From Liolophura sinensis (taxonomy: Eukaryota > Mollusca > Polyplacophora > Chitonida > Chitonidae): 64,000 nucleotides of DNA. Positions 10,821-23,230 of the stretch are shown piece after piece (position 1 is the stretch's first letter; each line of letters opens with the position of its first letter). Where the stretch lies: NCBI RefSeq assembly GCF_032854445.1, contig NC_088299.1:17665608-17729607 (forward strand). The letters are read 5' to 3'. Below the pieces are notes generated by a model that was not told the origin of the DNA, searched no databases, and was given only the letters and a program-made list of their open reading frames with translations. Made by a program: the position numbers and the translations under genes.

Positions 10821-12333
10821 AGCTAGTGTCATTGGATCGGTGTCATTTTCAACCCCAAGGAACAATGGACGAACAGAGGATTACAGTGTGTGGTACAGCT
10901 GCAAATCTACCCACCAGCGCCTATTGTGCAGCCAGCGTCATCATTTGCATACATCAGCAAGACTAAACACTGCACAAGGTTTGTTCATCAATATCGTGTA
11001 ACTTTGTTCAACTGCACGATCGTTATTTTCTACTTGTTTCCGACGAAAAACCCGGTTGTGGAAGTTGTGTATGAACTTACATGAAGAGCGTTCAGTATTT
11101 TTATAGTCCCATAGACTATCCACGGCTTGAGCCTGGCACTACGCATTGGGCTATTACTATGGCCGTAATGAAATTAAATGTTCTGTACAAGAGACGACGA
11201 GAGAGTCATTTGGTTCCATGTGTCCACGAGCAGACACAATTACCGTAAGTAAGCGCGCTTTGGCTCTCATTGACACCTCCCAAGCCCTATATAAAGTGTC
11301 TGCTGGAGGCTTTACGAATTTTCGGCCCACACAAAGTAAGGCCGCTGGTCTAGAGCTGCACCATTCTTTCAGACCGCAAACAACACGGACTAACTCGATC
11401 TCAAGGACAACCCTTTACAGTACTTGACCGAAAAGTAAAAGAATACACACTGTAATAAGTACAAGTAGAAAGATCGCTAAGAACTATACCCAAAACTACG
11501 TTTAACTGTTTTACTTGTTTCTTAAACTGAATAAATTGCTGTCAAATATGTAAATGAATCACTACAGGTTTTAGTGACGTCACCACAAGTCCATTGTCAT
11601 TCATTATCATTTGGGTGTTGGAATAGCTCTTTTATGTGTACGAGTAGACAGTAAACCTGGAGACCTCAGAAATGATTCTTACAAATGTGAAAATAGACGT
11701 ATGAAACATCGGTTTTACATCACTGACACCAAACAATATTGCTAAGGCCCCTAAAGCCCGCCTTATAATTCCAGCATTTAACCGCATTTTCTTCAGCCCG
11801 GAAACTACATAACTATCGTTATGGTACCGTTATGGAATAGAATTATATCGTTATGGAATGATTTTGGCTTTCCACTGACAGCAACTTGTTTTTTTTTTCT
11901 GTGTTTATCTTTTTGTGAATATAAAGCACAAGTTTATGTTTACTAACGCAATCTTTGGACATGACACTTATGATAGTGAGAAGAGAAAGTTCTGATCCGA
12001 TGGTAAATGACTTGTACATCTCAATATACGGCCTAATTCTGCGTCCTTCAATTATTCCACTCTGTACGAATATAAAAGCCTGTTTGTTAACCGTGATAAC
12101 ATGCAGTGTTTTGTATTGCTTGATTTTTAGCTGCAATTCTCAACTTCAATTTACGAATTTTTCTTGTTGACAGAATTTTGATGCATTTGAACGTAATAAA
12201 GACATTTACGTTTTATAGAAATTATCTTTCAAAAGTTTCTTCAATACATTGTTTATTAATAACATACTGTTGGAACAAAACAAAACAAGAGGAAACCATT
12301 TGTGTGCAGATAATAAACACACTAAATTGTAGC
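10820..12333. other. No recognisable feature
   Basis: Several open frames of 60-97 residues occur, without splice context or familiar motifs. The sequence may still be intron of the clamp-like gene. Confidence 0.45.
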
Positions 12334-13063
12334 AATGGAAGAACTATTGAAAATGGGTGAACTGTTGATAATTGGAGAACTGTTGATAATGGATGAACTG
12401 TTGCTAATACGACAACTGGTGGTAAAGGTTGAACTGGAGGTGGAGGATGCATTGGTGATAATAGGTAAGCTGGTGGAAATGGATGAGCCGGGTGTAATGG
12501 GTGGGCTCGTGGTAATTCTTGGGCTGGTAGTAATGGATGAGCCAGTGGTACTGAGAGAACTACTGGTAATTGTTGAACTGAAAGGGAAGAGTGAGCGGAA
12601 GGTAATGGGTGATCTGGTGACAATGGGTGAGCTGGTGATAATGTATGAGCTGTTGATATTGGGTGAGCTGTTGGTAATTTATGAGTTGTGTTAATGGTTG
12701 AACGGGTGGAAATTGGTGAAGCGGTGATAATGGGTGAACCGGTGGTAATGGGTGAGCTGACGTTAAGTTGTGAGCTGTGTTAATGGTTGAACTGGTGGAA
12801 ATGGTCGAGATGGCGATAATTTGTCTGCTGTGTCAATGGGTGAGCTGGTGGAAATTGGTGAAGCGGTGATAATAGCCAGTGGTGATGGGTAAGCTGGTGG
12901 TAATAGGTGAACTGGTGGTAATGGGTGAGCTGGCGGTATTTGTGAGTTGTGTTATTGGGTAAGCTGGTGGAAATGGGTGAAGCGGTGATAATAGGGGAGC
13001 CAGTGGTGATGGGTAAGCTGGTGGTAATGGGTGAGGCGGTGGTAATGTATGAAACGGTGGTAA
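12334..13063. repeat. 18-bp minisatellite
   Basis: About 40 degenerate copies of AATGGGTGAGCTGGTGGT with 15-21 bp variants. The period is divisible by three, so open frames on both strands (for example 12335-12694 plus and 12222-12623 minus) follow from composition. Strong purine bias on the plus strand. Confidence 0.93.
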
Positions 13064-13784
13064 TGGCTTTTCGATATTTGGCGGCAATCCAATATATTAC
13101 GAAACAAAACATTTTAACTACTCAGACACAAAGTTTTTAATTTTTATTGTTATTATTCTGGCCAATTCTACCTATACACCTAACCCAACTTTTCACCACA
13201 AAGTCTACAGACGAAGGTTAAAAATCTCTGCGATATTGCCGAGACATTGCAGACAAAAAGACAGATGTCACGAATAAAATGTCCAATGACCATGCCCAAT
13301 GATGACGTTAACCTGCGTGAAGCAGGCTAACACTGTCCCCTTCGTCTTGTGTAGCGACATGTCAGAGACACATCATTAGTCAGTGGTGCTGTACACGTGG
13401 CCTGTGACGTCAGTCTGATGATATGCTAACAGCTGGTTCCATTTGTTTACTTCTTCTTGTCGTATCATGACGATGGCTTTGATGTTTATGACACTGATTG
13501 AGCAGTTTTGCTGTGTTACGCAAGGGGGATGTCTAACTCAGTTGGCGTGTTTCTGACACCGAGCGGCTGAATTGATTATTGCACATGTGGCACGCGATGC
13601 CACAGAAAATTCTTTAGTTGACATTCATATCATTTACGTCCACGGGAAAGAAATGTCCAACTCCGTGTAAGTACACACAGAGTGTAAATTGTCAGGAATC
13701 AGCACTCGAAGCCATTTTGTTTCTTGTTTGTAGTGCTTACTTACGCGTGAGTATGTCCTGTACACTTTACGCAATTACGCTTCC
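13064..13784. other. No recognisable feature
   Basis: Unique-looking sequence between two arrays. No motif, splice pair or known repeat recognised. Confidence 0.45.
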
Positions 13785-15760
13785 ACATCAATACTATATG
13801 CAAATAATCACACGTCACATATCAGTATTATCCGTTGATAAACACACATCACATAGCAATATTACCTGTCGGCAATCTGACATCACATACCAATATTACT
13901 CGTCGACAAACACACGTCACATATCAATATTACCAGTCGGTAATCTGACGTCCCATACCAATATTGTCTATTGACAATCACCCGTCAAATATAAATATTA
14001 CCTGCCGACAATCTCATGTCACATACCAATATTGTTTGTTGGCAATCACCCGTCACATATCAATATTACCTGTCAACAATCTGACGTCACATATCAATAT
14101 TACCTGTCGACAGTTACACATCACATAGCAATATTACCTGTCGACAATTACACATCAGACAGCAAAATTATCTGTCGGCAATTTCATGTTAAATAGCAAT
14201 ATTACCTGTCGACAACCACACGTTCATATCAATATAACTTGTCGACAATCACACGTCACATATCAATATTACCTGTTGACAATTACACCTCCATATCAAT
14301 ATTACCTGTCGACAACAACACGTTCATATCAATATTACCTGTTGACAATCACACATCACATATAAATATTACGTGTCGACAGTTACACCTCCATATCAGT
14401 ATTACCTTTTGACAATCACACATCTATATCAATATTACCCGTCGCAATCTACCAATATTACCTGTCCACAATCACACGTCACATATCATTATTACCCGTC
14501 GACAAACACACTTTACATAGCAATATTACCTATCGTCAATGTCACGTCACATACCAGTATTTTCTGTCGACAATCACCCGTCACATACCAATATTACCTG
14601 TCGAAAATCACACGTCACATACCAATATTACCTGTCGACAATCACACGTCACATATCAATATTACCCGTTGACAATCTCACGTCACATATCAATATTACC
14701 CGCCGACAATCTCACAACACATATCAATATTACCCGCCGACAATCATACGTCTCATATCAATATTACCTGTCGACAATTACACATCACATAACAATATTA
14801 CCTCTCGGCAAATCATACGTCACATATAAATATTACCCGTCGAGGATTTCACGTCACATATCAATAGTACCTATTGACAATAACATGTCTATATAAATAT
14901 TACCCGTCGACAATCACACGTCCCATATCAGTATTACCTGTCGACAACCACACGTTAATATCAACATTACCTGTCGACAATCACACGTCCCACATAAATA
15001 TTACCTGTCGACAATCACACGTCACATATCAATATTGTCGGTTGACAATCAACCGTCACATATTGATTTTAGTTGTCGACAATCACACTTCCCATATAAA
15101 TATTACCTGTCGACAATCTCACGTCACATAGCAATATTACCTGTGGGTAATCACATGTCATATATAAATATTACCCGTCAACGATCACACGTCACATAGC
15201 AATATTAGCTGTCGACAATTACACATCACATAAGAATAGTACCTGTAGGCAGTCACACCTCACATATCAATATTACCCGTCGACAGTCACACGTTCATAT
15301 CAGTATTACCTGTCGACAATCACATGCCACATATAAATATTACCTGTCGACAACCACACATTCATATCAATATTACAGGTCGACAATCACACGTCACATA
15401 TAGATATCTACATATCAATATTACCTGTTGACAATCACACGTCCATATAAAACATTACCCGTCAACAATCACACGTCACATATAAATATCTCCATATCAA
15501 TATTACCTGCTGACAATCACACGTCCATATAAATATTACCCGTCAACAATCACACGTCACATATAAATATTACCTGTCAGCAATCACACGTCCATATAAA
15601 TATTACTTGTCACACCTCCATATCAGTATTACCTGTCGACAACCACTCGTACATAGAAATATTATCTGTGAACAATGACATGTGTTATATAAATTTATTA
15701 CATATTGACAATGACATGTCACATATGAGTATTACCTGTCGACAATCACACGCCCAAGAC
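13785..15760. repeat. 34-bp minisatellite, about 57 copies
   Basis: The unit is CAATATTACCTGTCGACAAT plus CACACGTCACATAT. It includes the palindromes AATATT and GTCGAC and an ACGT step. Copies vary by substitutions and by loss of the CACAT block, giving 31-34 bp lengths. The 34-bp period rotates frame each unit, and the unit is nearly stop-free on the plus strand, producing several 75-99 residue frames. No unit-to-unit variable spacer exists. Confidence 0.96.
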
Positions 15761-16054
15761 CAATAATAAATTTTCACAATTATAATAAGTCATAATATTA
15801 TGTCTATGCAAGTCATTCCTGACTTTTCACATAACTACGATTCAAGCCTGTTGTCTGTCGCCATAAATACTGTTGAAGTGGGTTTTAAACTAAAATCATT
15901 CATATTACTGTCTACACTTCGAATCAATTTCGAAGTGTTAACACGTCCGAATTCACGTTTCAGTTCGCTTTAGTCAGCCTGACTTATCTTGGACACATTA
16001 AATCCTCTAAAGCTCTGAAGATATATTCTTCCATTTCTCTCAGCCGGGTGATCA
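15761..16054. other. No recognisable feature
   Basis: Short AT-rich interval between the 34-bp array and a SINE B copy. Confidence 0.4.
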
Positions 16055-16290
16055 GCGTGCTTGTGCAGGACAGTCCACTCGGCGGCCTTGCACAATGCGA
16101 TTCCTGTGAACTGAAGTCCAGATTATGCTGGATTGCTCATAGGCCGTTTGTGAAAAGGTCTGTCAGCAACCTCCAGATGGTCGTGGGTTTTCCCCGGGCT
16201 CAGCAAGCTTTCCTACCATCACAATGCTGGCCGCCATTGTATAAGTGAAATATTATTGAGAACGGCATTGAACGCTAAACAATGAAATAA
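16055..16290 (+). mobile_element. SINE family B copy
   Basis: Head region with CTTGCACAATGCGATTCCTG and a degenerate B box, then the body (AGATGGTCGTGGGTTTTCCC, CACAATGCTGGCCGCCATTG) and the tail ACGGCATTGAACGC with AATAAATGAAT. Diverged, so probably old. Confidence 0.82.
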
Positions 16291-17391
16291 ATGAATTCAT
16301 TTCACTCCGAGTATATAGAAATCATATAGTTTACGGTGATGTTTTTACCGGACTATTTTGCTAGACACATCTTTAGTAAGTAGAAATACCGTATTTCTAT
16401 CCATAAAACTCTATAGAGATCAGAAATTCTTCACATGTATCGCACAATATGATTAAACAAACACGTAGAGATGAATGACAATGGCTCACTACGGTTGAAC
16501 GCCGTAGAGAGAGGTATTTAAAGAAAATCGAGACCAATTAAATGTTACAGGAAAGGGTATAGGAAACGCACTTCGTGAGCTGGAACGGTGTCAAACATCT
16601 GCAACAGACAAGCAATTAGATTTGGAACTGGTGAAGTGGATTTTTCGGTTGGGAAGAGAGTGGTACAGTGTCTACTGCCTTTATCGAGCTGGTGTATACC
16701 CAAGCGTGTAATTCCACCAAGGAATGTTGTAGAGGAGCTCATACTTTGCTGACCACAATCCCCTGGCCACTGGGGGCTCCTGGACGACCGTGCTGGGGGA
16801 ATGAAGCGATTAATTCATAAGCCAACTAGTAAAACACGTCAACAACAACCACAAACCTCCACCAGATTGCACGAATTTCCATTAAGGCGTTAATTGGCTG
16901 TGGATGTCTTTGAATAGAACAAGCAATTATCCACCAAGATCATCGATTATTAGGCGGGTAGTGATTCGCCAATAAACACATGCCGGAAAGAGGACGTCGT
17001 ATCCACTCCCCCTCCCTCGACACCCTACGACACCTGTGTTTGATCACTCTCCAGACATTGGCAACCAGTTTATCATATGTGAATTATTTCTTGTATAGAT
17101 CCATACATTGTTTGTACAGGTTGTGAAAATAATGAAAGCGGAAATTTTTAGGGTACGGTCGCTAGAGAAAAGCATTCGGCTAAATCGATCAGTCCACATG
17201 CAATACTCCTGAAAATAAACGTTATAAAGATTCTTGAAAAGTAGTCCGCTTAGCAAGCGGATTATCCAGATTGTTGAAGGCAGCCAACATACAAATCGTC
17301 CTCTCGACTGACACTGACAATGTTGTCTTACCCAGTGGGGCACAGACTTGCATACATTGGTATAATATGCTTATACTTATTACAAATAGCA
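16291..17391. other. No recognisable gene
   Basis: Only short open frames. I found no transposase or splice-supported exon. Confidence 0.45.
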
Positions 17392-17614
17392 GGGGCCTCA
17401 GTTGGTTAGCGAGCTAGCGCAGCGTGATGACCCAATAGCCTCTCACCAATGCGGCTGCTGTCCAGCTCATGCTGGCTTTCTCATACGTGGGAAGTCTTGC
17501 AGATGGTCGCCCCCGGGCTCTGCCCGGTTTCCTCCCACCATAATACTGGCCGTCATCGTATAGGTGAAATATTCAGGAGTACAGCGTAAAACACCAATCA
17601 AATTAATCAAACAA
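17392..17614 (+). mobile_element. SINE family B, full-length copy with tRNA-like head
   Basis: Begins with a tRNA-like head: A-box-like CCTCAGTTGGTTAGCGAG, then CCAATAGCCTCTCACCAATG and B-box-like GTCCAGCTCATGCTGG. Body and the ACAGCGTAAAACACCAATCA tail follow. This is the best copy in the window for defining the family start. Confidence 0.88.
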
Positions 17615-17667
17615 ATATAACGAATAGTCTTTGAAACCATGGCATCACAGAACCCACAGATAAGTTT

Positions 17668-17730
17668 TGGACGGCTGATGCTGTGGAAACCCACGACCAT
17701 CCGCAGGTTGCTGACAGACCTTCCCACGTA
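17668..17730 (-). mobile_element. SINE family B fragment, inverted
   Basis: ACCCACGACCATCCGCAGGT and TGACAGACCTTCCCACGT are the complement of the family B body. It lies 54 bp from the full copy in opposite orientation, so the pair can form a hairpin when transcribed. Confidence 0.8.
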
Positions 17731-18686
17731 AAATTGAATCTATTTATACACTTTTATACACATGGAACACTTTTTTTCTTGCTGGACAGCAACGCTCTTG
17801 GGTCATTGCGCCTCCCCCCCGGCGGGCTTACCCACTAGTCCACCCATTAGACCCCCTCCTCCCCCCAAAATCTTTTTAAGGTGTAGGAGATAAAGTATTT
17901 ATAATGATAATATAAAAGTATATAAAAGGTCAGTGTAAAATTATTAAAATGCTTAGAAAATACTATACTCTAACATAACTTATACTAAATTAACTCATTA
18001 ACATTTTATTACAAATTTGAAATATTATTAACATTTGAAGATGATGGTACTTACAGCTTTTATCATTTAACACTTGGAATATGATGATATTTTAATACTT
18101 GTGTTTTAAGAGTGTGATCGTAACAGATAACGACATCCAGCATATTTTTTTGGAATTTTACATCGGCGAAATGCTGTTTGTTGTCGGTTTATGTTAAACT
18201 TCGTACATTCGGTTACCGGTACTTAAATACTCAGTGGTGTGGATAAATCCTTTCTATATCCTTTTAGTTCGCAGAGAATCGCCGCCTGCTGCATTTTCCT
18301 AGTTACTTAGAGACAGTATCATTACTTTCCATTGTTGGACTGGACCAAGGCCTTAGCTACATCATGTACTGTCTTCTCAAGTTGAGACTTGCGAATGTTT
18401 AAGCCTAATTGACTGGTCACAAACGCCATGCGATAGTCAATAATAATACAGATTAAACTGACACATTTCGTCTTAATACAGGGACATATAACACGCCGTT
18501 CACCGTCTTGCAGTCTTGCATGCCTGTTGGAACTTCGCTCAAGGAATGAACGCTTCGCCGGCAATACACATCTTTACTAAAGCGTTAGCCCTGGAACAGC
18601 GCCAGCAGATCGATGCGCCAGGGCTACATTAAAGATACTTAACATTCCTTTCCGGGCAAAGCCCACAGTGGTTCAAAAGAATATTG
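17731..18686. other. No firm feature; possible distal minus-strand exon
   Basis: A C-rich tract lies at 17807-17870. On the minus strand, 18460-18322 encodes a helix-like peptide (QLGLNIRKSQLEKTVHDVAK) ending in a stop. It could be the last exon of the CARD-like gene upstream on that strand, but no phase link was established. Confidence 0.25.
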
Positions 18687-18850
18687 TGTTATATAACTGA
18701 TACAACTAAGCTTGCTGCTGTGATGGTGGATTGCATCGATTCCTGACGTGAACATGCGCGCAGGGGTTTATCTGACATCAGAGCTGCTAATAGCCTTGAC
18801 GTCCTTATATCCCACACACAGCTGCTGGCTATCAGACACCAGCTGACTTA
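18687..18850 (+). repeat. Module C, lone partial copy
   Basis: TTATATAACTGATACAACTA, GTGGATTGCATCGATTCCTG, CCACACACAGCTGCTG and a following CAGACACCAGCTGA-like segment match the copies at 56.2, 60.98 and 62.33 kb in the same order and orientation. Confidence 0.72.
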
Positions 18851-20276
18851 TTTGGAAAAAGGTCAAAGTAACCAAAAGCCCGGGGCATTAATCAATCAGA
18901 GCACAGTGCAGTAGTTTTCGCATGAAATCATTATGTAATCATCAACATTAATTTGTTTATTTATGTGATCTCACAAAGAGTTAAGCAGTATATACACGTC
19001 CCAATGACATATTTCAGTAAACATTGTGAAACCGCATGAATGATCTGATCAAAAGAAATACATCCAAGAAAACACAGTATCATGTCCTGCGCATTTCCCC
19101 TTTGGGATTAAGCTTATTAATACTGCTTATAACGACAGAGGTAAGTGGAGGTGCGTGTGTTGAAGTTTGACTGAGTTACAGATAAACATCAACAACTTCT
19201 TCTTTTAACCTCGTGTTCGATATAGACAAATATAATAGATACATGGGTTTAAAGGCTCTGTTTGGCGAAAAAGATCGGTCTTGTTGAATGCTCGGACCTG
19301 TCTCTTCCCATATTTGGAGACAATTTTGGACATTCTGTTATTATTCACCCAAACTGGCAGTTCAGGTAATCTTGTAAAGTGACAATTGCCGTTTTTTTTC
19401 TCTTGGATTACACAGTCGAATATGATGGACAAACTCGAGCCATTCTGATTTAGGCCACCAGGACTGCCGGCCAAAATAGTTTGGATCACTATTTTTTGTT
19501 AGTGTAAACGTCTGAGCTGGGCCTGCGCCGGCCTCGAGCCATCATTGTTTCGAGGCATGCCACGTATAACCCGCATTTCACGTGTGATAATCAGCCAACC
19601 GATCTTAAAGTAAAGATTTTGAAATTTGAGATACAATGACAGCAAAACGGAAGTACATCAATTACACGTGTTTTAAAGCCAATGTTCAAGGCCACGGTAA
19701 CAGTTTGTGGAATATATTTACTTTTATTTACCTCTTGAAGACGCGAGTGAGGTAGAAAAAGTGTTGACTTTGTTAGCACAACCCGGTACTAACATAAACA
19801 GGTTCCGACGAGTAAAGGGAATACCGTGTTGTTTTCCCTGTAGACATCTATCAATATGCAGAAATCAGCGGGGTAATTTATAATGCAAAACCAGTCTTAT
19901 GTTCCCTCTGTTGTCAAAAACAGTTATTACTTGCCGAGAGATCTTCAGAGGGAGAGGTCTCTTTGGTTTAAACCGGGCTATCATGACATTTGATCGAAGT
20001 ATTCCCCAAGGTAAATGTTCCACTTACTGGTTTCTAAAAAAGAAAAAAGATAAAAAGGAAGAAAAGAAGCCGCCATGCCAGCCACGTTACGCTACCACAT
20101 CCATGAAAATGACATTTTGAATTACACCAATGCACATTTCCTAAAAATTATCCACGAGATAGGATTTATACCCTGATAACCTTCCGTAACATAAACAAGG
20201 ATACATTCGTGACCTTAGAGAGCACATCTTGCTTATCTCGCGCTCTGATAAATATCTGTTTTTTTTTTCATTTTTA
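18851..20276. other. Interval downstream of CARD-like exons on the minus strand
   Basis: Two minus-strand open blocks may be further exons. One is 19740-19594, preceded by a strong pyrimidine-rich tract ending CTTCAAG and including the peptide FKTRVIDVLPFCCHC. The other is 19489-19205, containing LPVWVNNNRMSKIVSKYGKR. Neither is linked by a convincing donor, so they are recorded without a gene call. Confidence 0.25.
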
Positions 20277-20554
20277 TCCGTCGTTTGCTCCATTTTTGTA
20301 TACATACACAATCATGGATATATTTTTTGCTAAGTCGAAGATCTCTGGTGTCAGAATAATAGCCATGTCGGGTTGCTTGTGTTCAGTCCAGCGTCTTTCA
20401 GATAAACTATGGATCAAAACTAGCTGTCCGTTTTCATAATTTAACATCAACCACAAAGTAAATTGTTGTTTCTTCGTGTCCAATAACGTAACCAATAAAT
20501 CAAACATGAATCTTGATTCTTTGGTCATTTTCAATAAGGATGTACTTTTTTCAT
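20277..20554 (-). CDS. CARD-like protein, exon with C-terminal half of the domain
   Basis: Read on the minus strand from 20554 after the acceptor GTAACTCTTCAG. The first two bases complete a codon opened by the exon at 22888-22750 (phase 1 on both sides). The encoded segment has helix-like runs: TSLLKMTKESRFMFDLLVTL, then KKQQFTLWLMLNYENGQLVL followed by IHSL. Spacing and hydrophobic pattern match helices 4-6 of CARD domains such as that of cIAP proteins (a Leu-Ile/Leu helix, then Phe and Leu heptads ending Leu-x-x-x-Leu). CARDs mediate homotypic assembly in apoptosis and innate signalling. The exon end is uncertain: weak donors exist near 20304-20308, and an in-frame stop falls at about 20274-20276. 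Confidence 0.5.
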
Positions 20555-21638
20555 CTGAAGAGTTACACTTTATAATATCCACTTATCGTGCATGCGTATG
20601 TATTAGCTCGTAAACTTTGAACGAGGCTATAGGTAACCTCTACAAAGGTTAACCCCCTGAGTGGTAATTCTCAGGAATGCTCAGATATATAACCGGCTGA
20701 ACAATTCAGCAAATATCCGTTATGTGAAATCACCCTACACAGCAAACTGACATACTTACCTCGTGGTTTTGCTCATCAAATCACCGTATTCACAACATTG
20801 ATACAGTGAGTTTTGTAAATCGCTGTCTCGTGTTCTTATATTAGTTTAATCATTTTTTAAAAAGTGGACCATGAAATGGACAATATTTAAATATGAAATA
20901 TATATACTTAGGTTCGAAATTTCGCAATTCTTTTTAAAAGATATCCGAAGAAAGAAAAACACTTGGCGAATGCACGTAAAAATCAATTACATTACGGACA
21001 CATTGAATGTTGTTGATTTCGTTTGTTCACCCGATGCCACCTTTATATAGTCACGTTCGTGGAGCTTTACATGGAAACTAGTTTGCCAACGTGACTTCTC
21101 GCTGACCCTGTTGTTCTCATGCGATGGGAGATTCCCTTAAGAATGGAAGGAACATCATTTGGCAGACAGGCGAAATTACTGACAGAGGTGAGGTGGATGT
21201 GTATCTAAGGATGGAGGTTCGCTGAACAGTGTCCTGGGGTGGCACAGGAAAAGGAAGTGGATATGCAAACACCAGTTTTACATCAAAGGCGTGAGTAGAA
21301 AGGTCTTTATACTGTCAATATAATAAAAGACGTACAGCTTAAAATGTAAAGCAAACCAGCCACGAAGGTGTGGTAGCTGTCCAGTGGTAGCACGTAACCG
21401 GTGAAACACAGCCTCTTGTCAGTTTGCCTCAGTCAAAGATTTATTCGGACTGTTCATGTAAATACATAAAGAGTAGTAATTTACACGCTCCCTAGCATCA
21501 TGCCTTATGTTACATTCTCGTTCAGATCGACGCAATCATGTAAACGCTGCCCACTGAAGACAGAAGATTCTTGAAGTAGCTTCTGTGTGTAAACGTGGTA
21601 CACCGCAACATATTTCACTGTAAAGATGAACAGTTATA
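20555..21638. other. Probable intron of the CARD-like gene
   Basis: Lies between the two CARD-half exons. No further feature was recognised before the 58-bp array begins. Confidence 0.4.
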
Positions 21639-22634
21639 GACGTTGTGGTCAGTGAGCAACTATAAACATGCAGACATTCAGACCCGGTATATTCAAGACG
21701 TTGTGGTCAGTGAACAACTATACACATGCTGACATTCAGACCGGGTAGATTCTAGACGTTGTGGTCAGTGAGCAACTATACACATGCAGACATTCAGACC
21801 CGGTATATTCAAGACGTTGTGGTCAGTGAACAACTATACACATGCAGACATTCAGACCCGGTATATTCAAGACGTTGTGGTCAGTGAGCAACTATAAACA
21901 TGCAGACATTCAGACCCGGTATATTCAAGACGTTGTGGTCAGTGAACAACTATACACATGCGGACATTCAGACCGGGTAGATTCTAGACGTTGTGGTCAG
22001 TGAGCAACTATACACATGCGGACATTCAGACCCGGTAGATTCTAGACGTTGTGGTCAGTGAGCAACTATACACATGCGGACATTCAGACCAGGTAGATTC
22101 AAGATGTTGTGGTCAGTAAGGAACTATACACATGCAGACATTCAGACCGGATAGATTCTAGACGTTGTGGTCAGTGAGCAACTATACACATGCAGACATT
22201 CAGACCAGGTAGATTCAAGATGTTGTGGTCAGTGAGCAACTATACACATGCAGACATTCAGACCGGGTAGATTCTAGACGTTGTGGTCAGTGAGCAACTA
22301 TACACATGCAGACATTCAGACCCGGTAGATTCTAGACGTTGTGGTCAGTGAGCAACTATACACATGCAGACATTCAGACCGGGTAGATTCTAGACGTTGT
22401 GGTCAGTGAGCAACTGTACACATGCGGACATTCAGACCAGGTAGATTCAAGATGTTGTGGTCAGTAAGGAACTATACACATGCAGACATTCAGACTGGGT
22501 AGATTCTAGACGTTGTGGTCAGTAAACAATTATACATATGCAGACATTCAGACCGGGTAGATTCAAGATGTTGTTGTCGGTAAGGAACTATACACATGCA
22601 GACATTCAGACCGGGTAGATTCTACACGTTGTGG
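21639..22634. repeat. 58-bp minisatellite, about 17 copies
   Basis: Units begin GACGTTGTGGTCAGTGAGCA and contain CATGCAGACATTCAGACC. Starts at 21639 and 21697 give the 58-bp period. Variant classes (CCCGGTATATTCAAG, CGGGTAGATTCTAG, CAGGTAGATTCAAG) alternate, implying amplification of groups of units. It lies in the intron between the two exons that split the CARD-like domain. Confidence 0.96.
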
Positions 22635-22749
22635 TATTCTTGATTCATCTGGAGGTGTAATTCGGCGAGATTCGAGCCACTCTCTAAATATATTCAGGAA
22701 GATGTATTCCTCTTCACGAAACACAGATCTGCGTGAAGGTCAAAAGTAC

Positions 22750-22888
22750 TTCTCTTGATGACATTCAGATACTGGAGACCACCGATTATATGATCGATAA
22801 ATAAGACCATATCGAAGTGATTGGATGTCGCATATGCATTTTTCAGGAGATTTTTCCTTATTTGTCTGTCAAACATTTTAAAATAGTT
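22750..22888 (-). CDS. CARD-like protein, exon with N-terminal half of the domain
   Basis: Minus-strand exon from 22888 (acceptor ATTATGTCAG) to 22750 (donor GTACTT). It is 139 bp, phase 0 in and phase 1 out. It encodes FDRQIRKNLLKNAYATSNHF, a Met-Val-Leu-Phe-Ile-Asp stretch and IIGGLQYLNVIKR. The Ile-Arg-Lys-Asn start, the central Leu/Ile/Asp helix and the Leu-x-x-x-Asn-Val-Ile ending match CARD helices 1-3, closest in my memory to the CARD of inhibitor-of-apoptosis proteins. Joined to the next exon the domain reads straight through. The match is by eye. Confidence 0.5.
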
Positions 22889-23230
22889 CTGACATAATTT
22901 GTGATGAATTACTTTGGGACCATTTTAAAAAGTTTTAATTGATTTTCAGGGGCTCAAAACTCTTCACCTGAGAAATAATTACAATGATGCCACTTCGCGG
23001 TTAGAAAATCTTGTAAAAATTGTTATCACTTTCGAAAAGCGAAAGAATAGCTGCAGTGGCCTAAAAAGTTAGAGGTTTTATGTTAACTGCACACTGGTTG
23101 CACAATCATTACGTCATTGTGCAAGTATTAAGCAATTGTTATTTATGTTCCTTCTGTTTACAACGTGACAAGGGGCCGGATTTTACCTGTGATAGGTGTG
23201 ACAATTTGCTAACTAAAACGGCGTCGTTAC

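Noticed and set aside
12222-13112. Pro/His-rich and Val/Gly/Leu-rich frames on opposite strands
   Set aside because: Both derive from the 18-bp GGTGAGCTGGTGGTAAT array.
13785-15760. Regularly repeated 34-bp unit suggesting a CRISPR array
   Set aside because: Units are contiguous, with no variable spacers. The context is clearly animal genomic DNA with SINEs.
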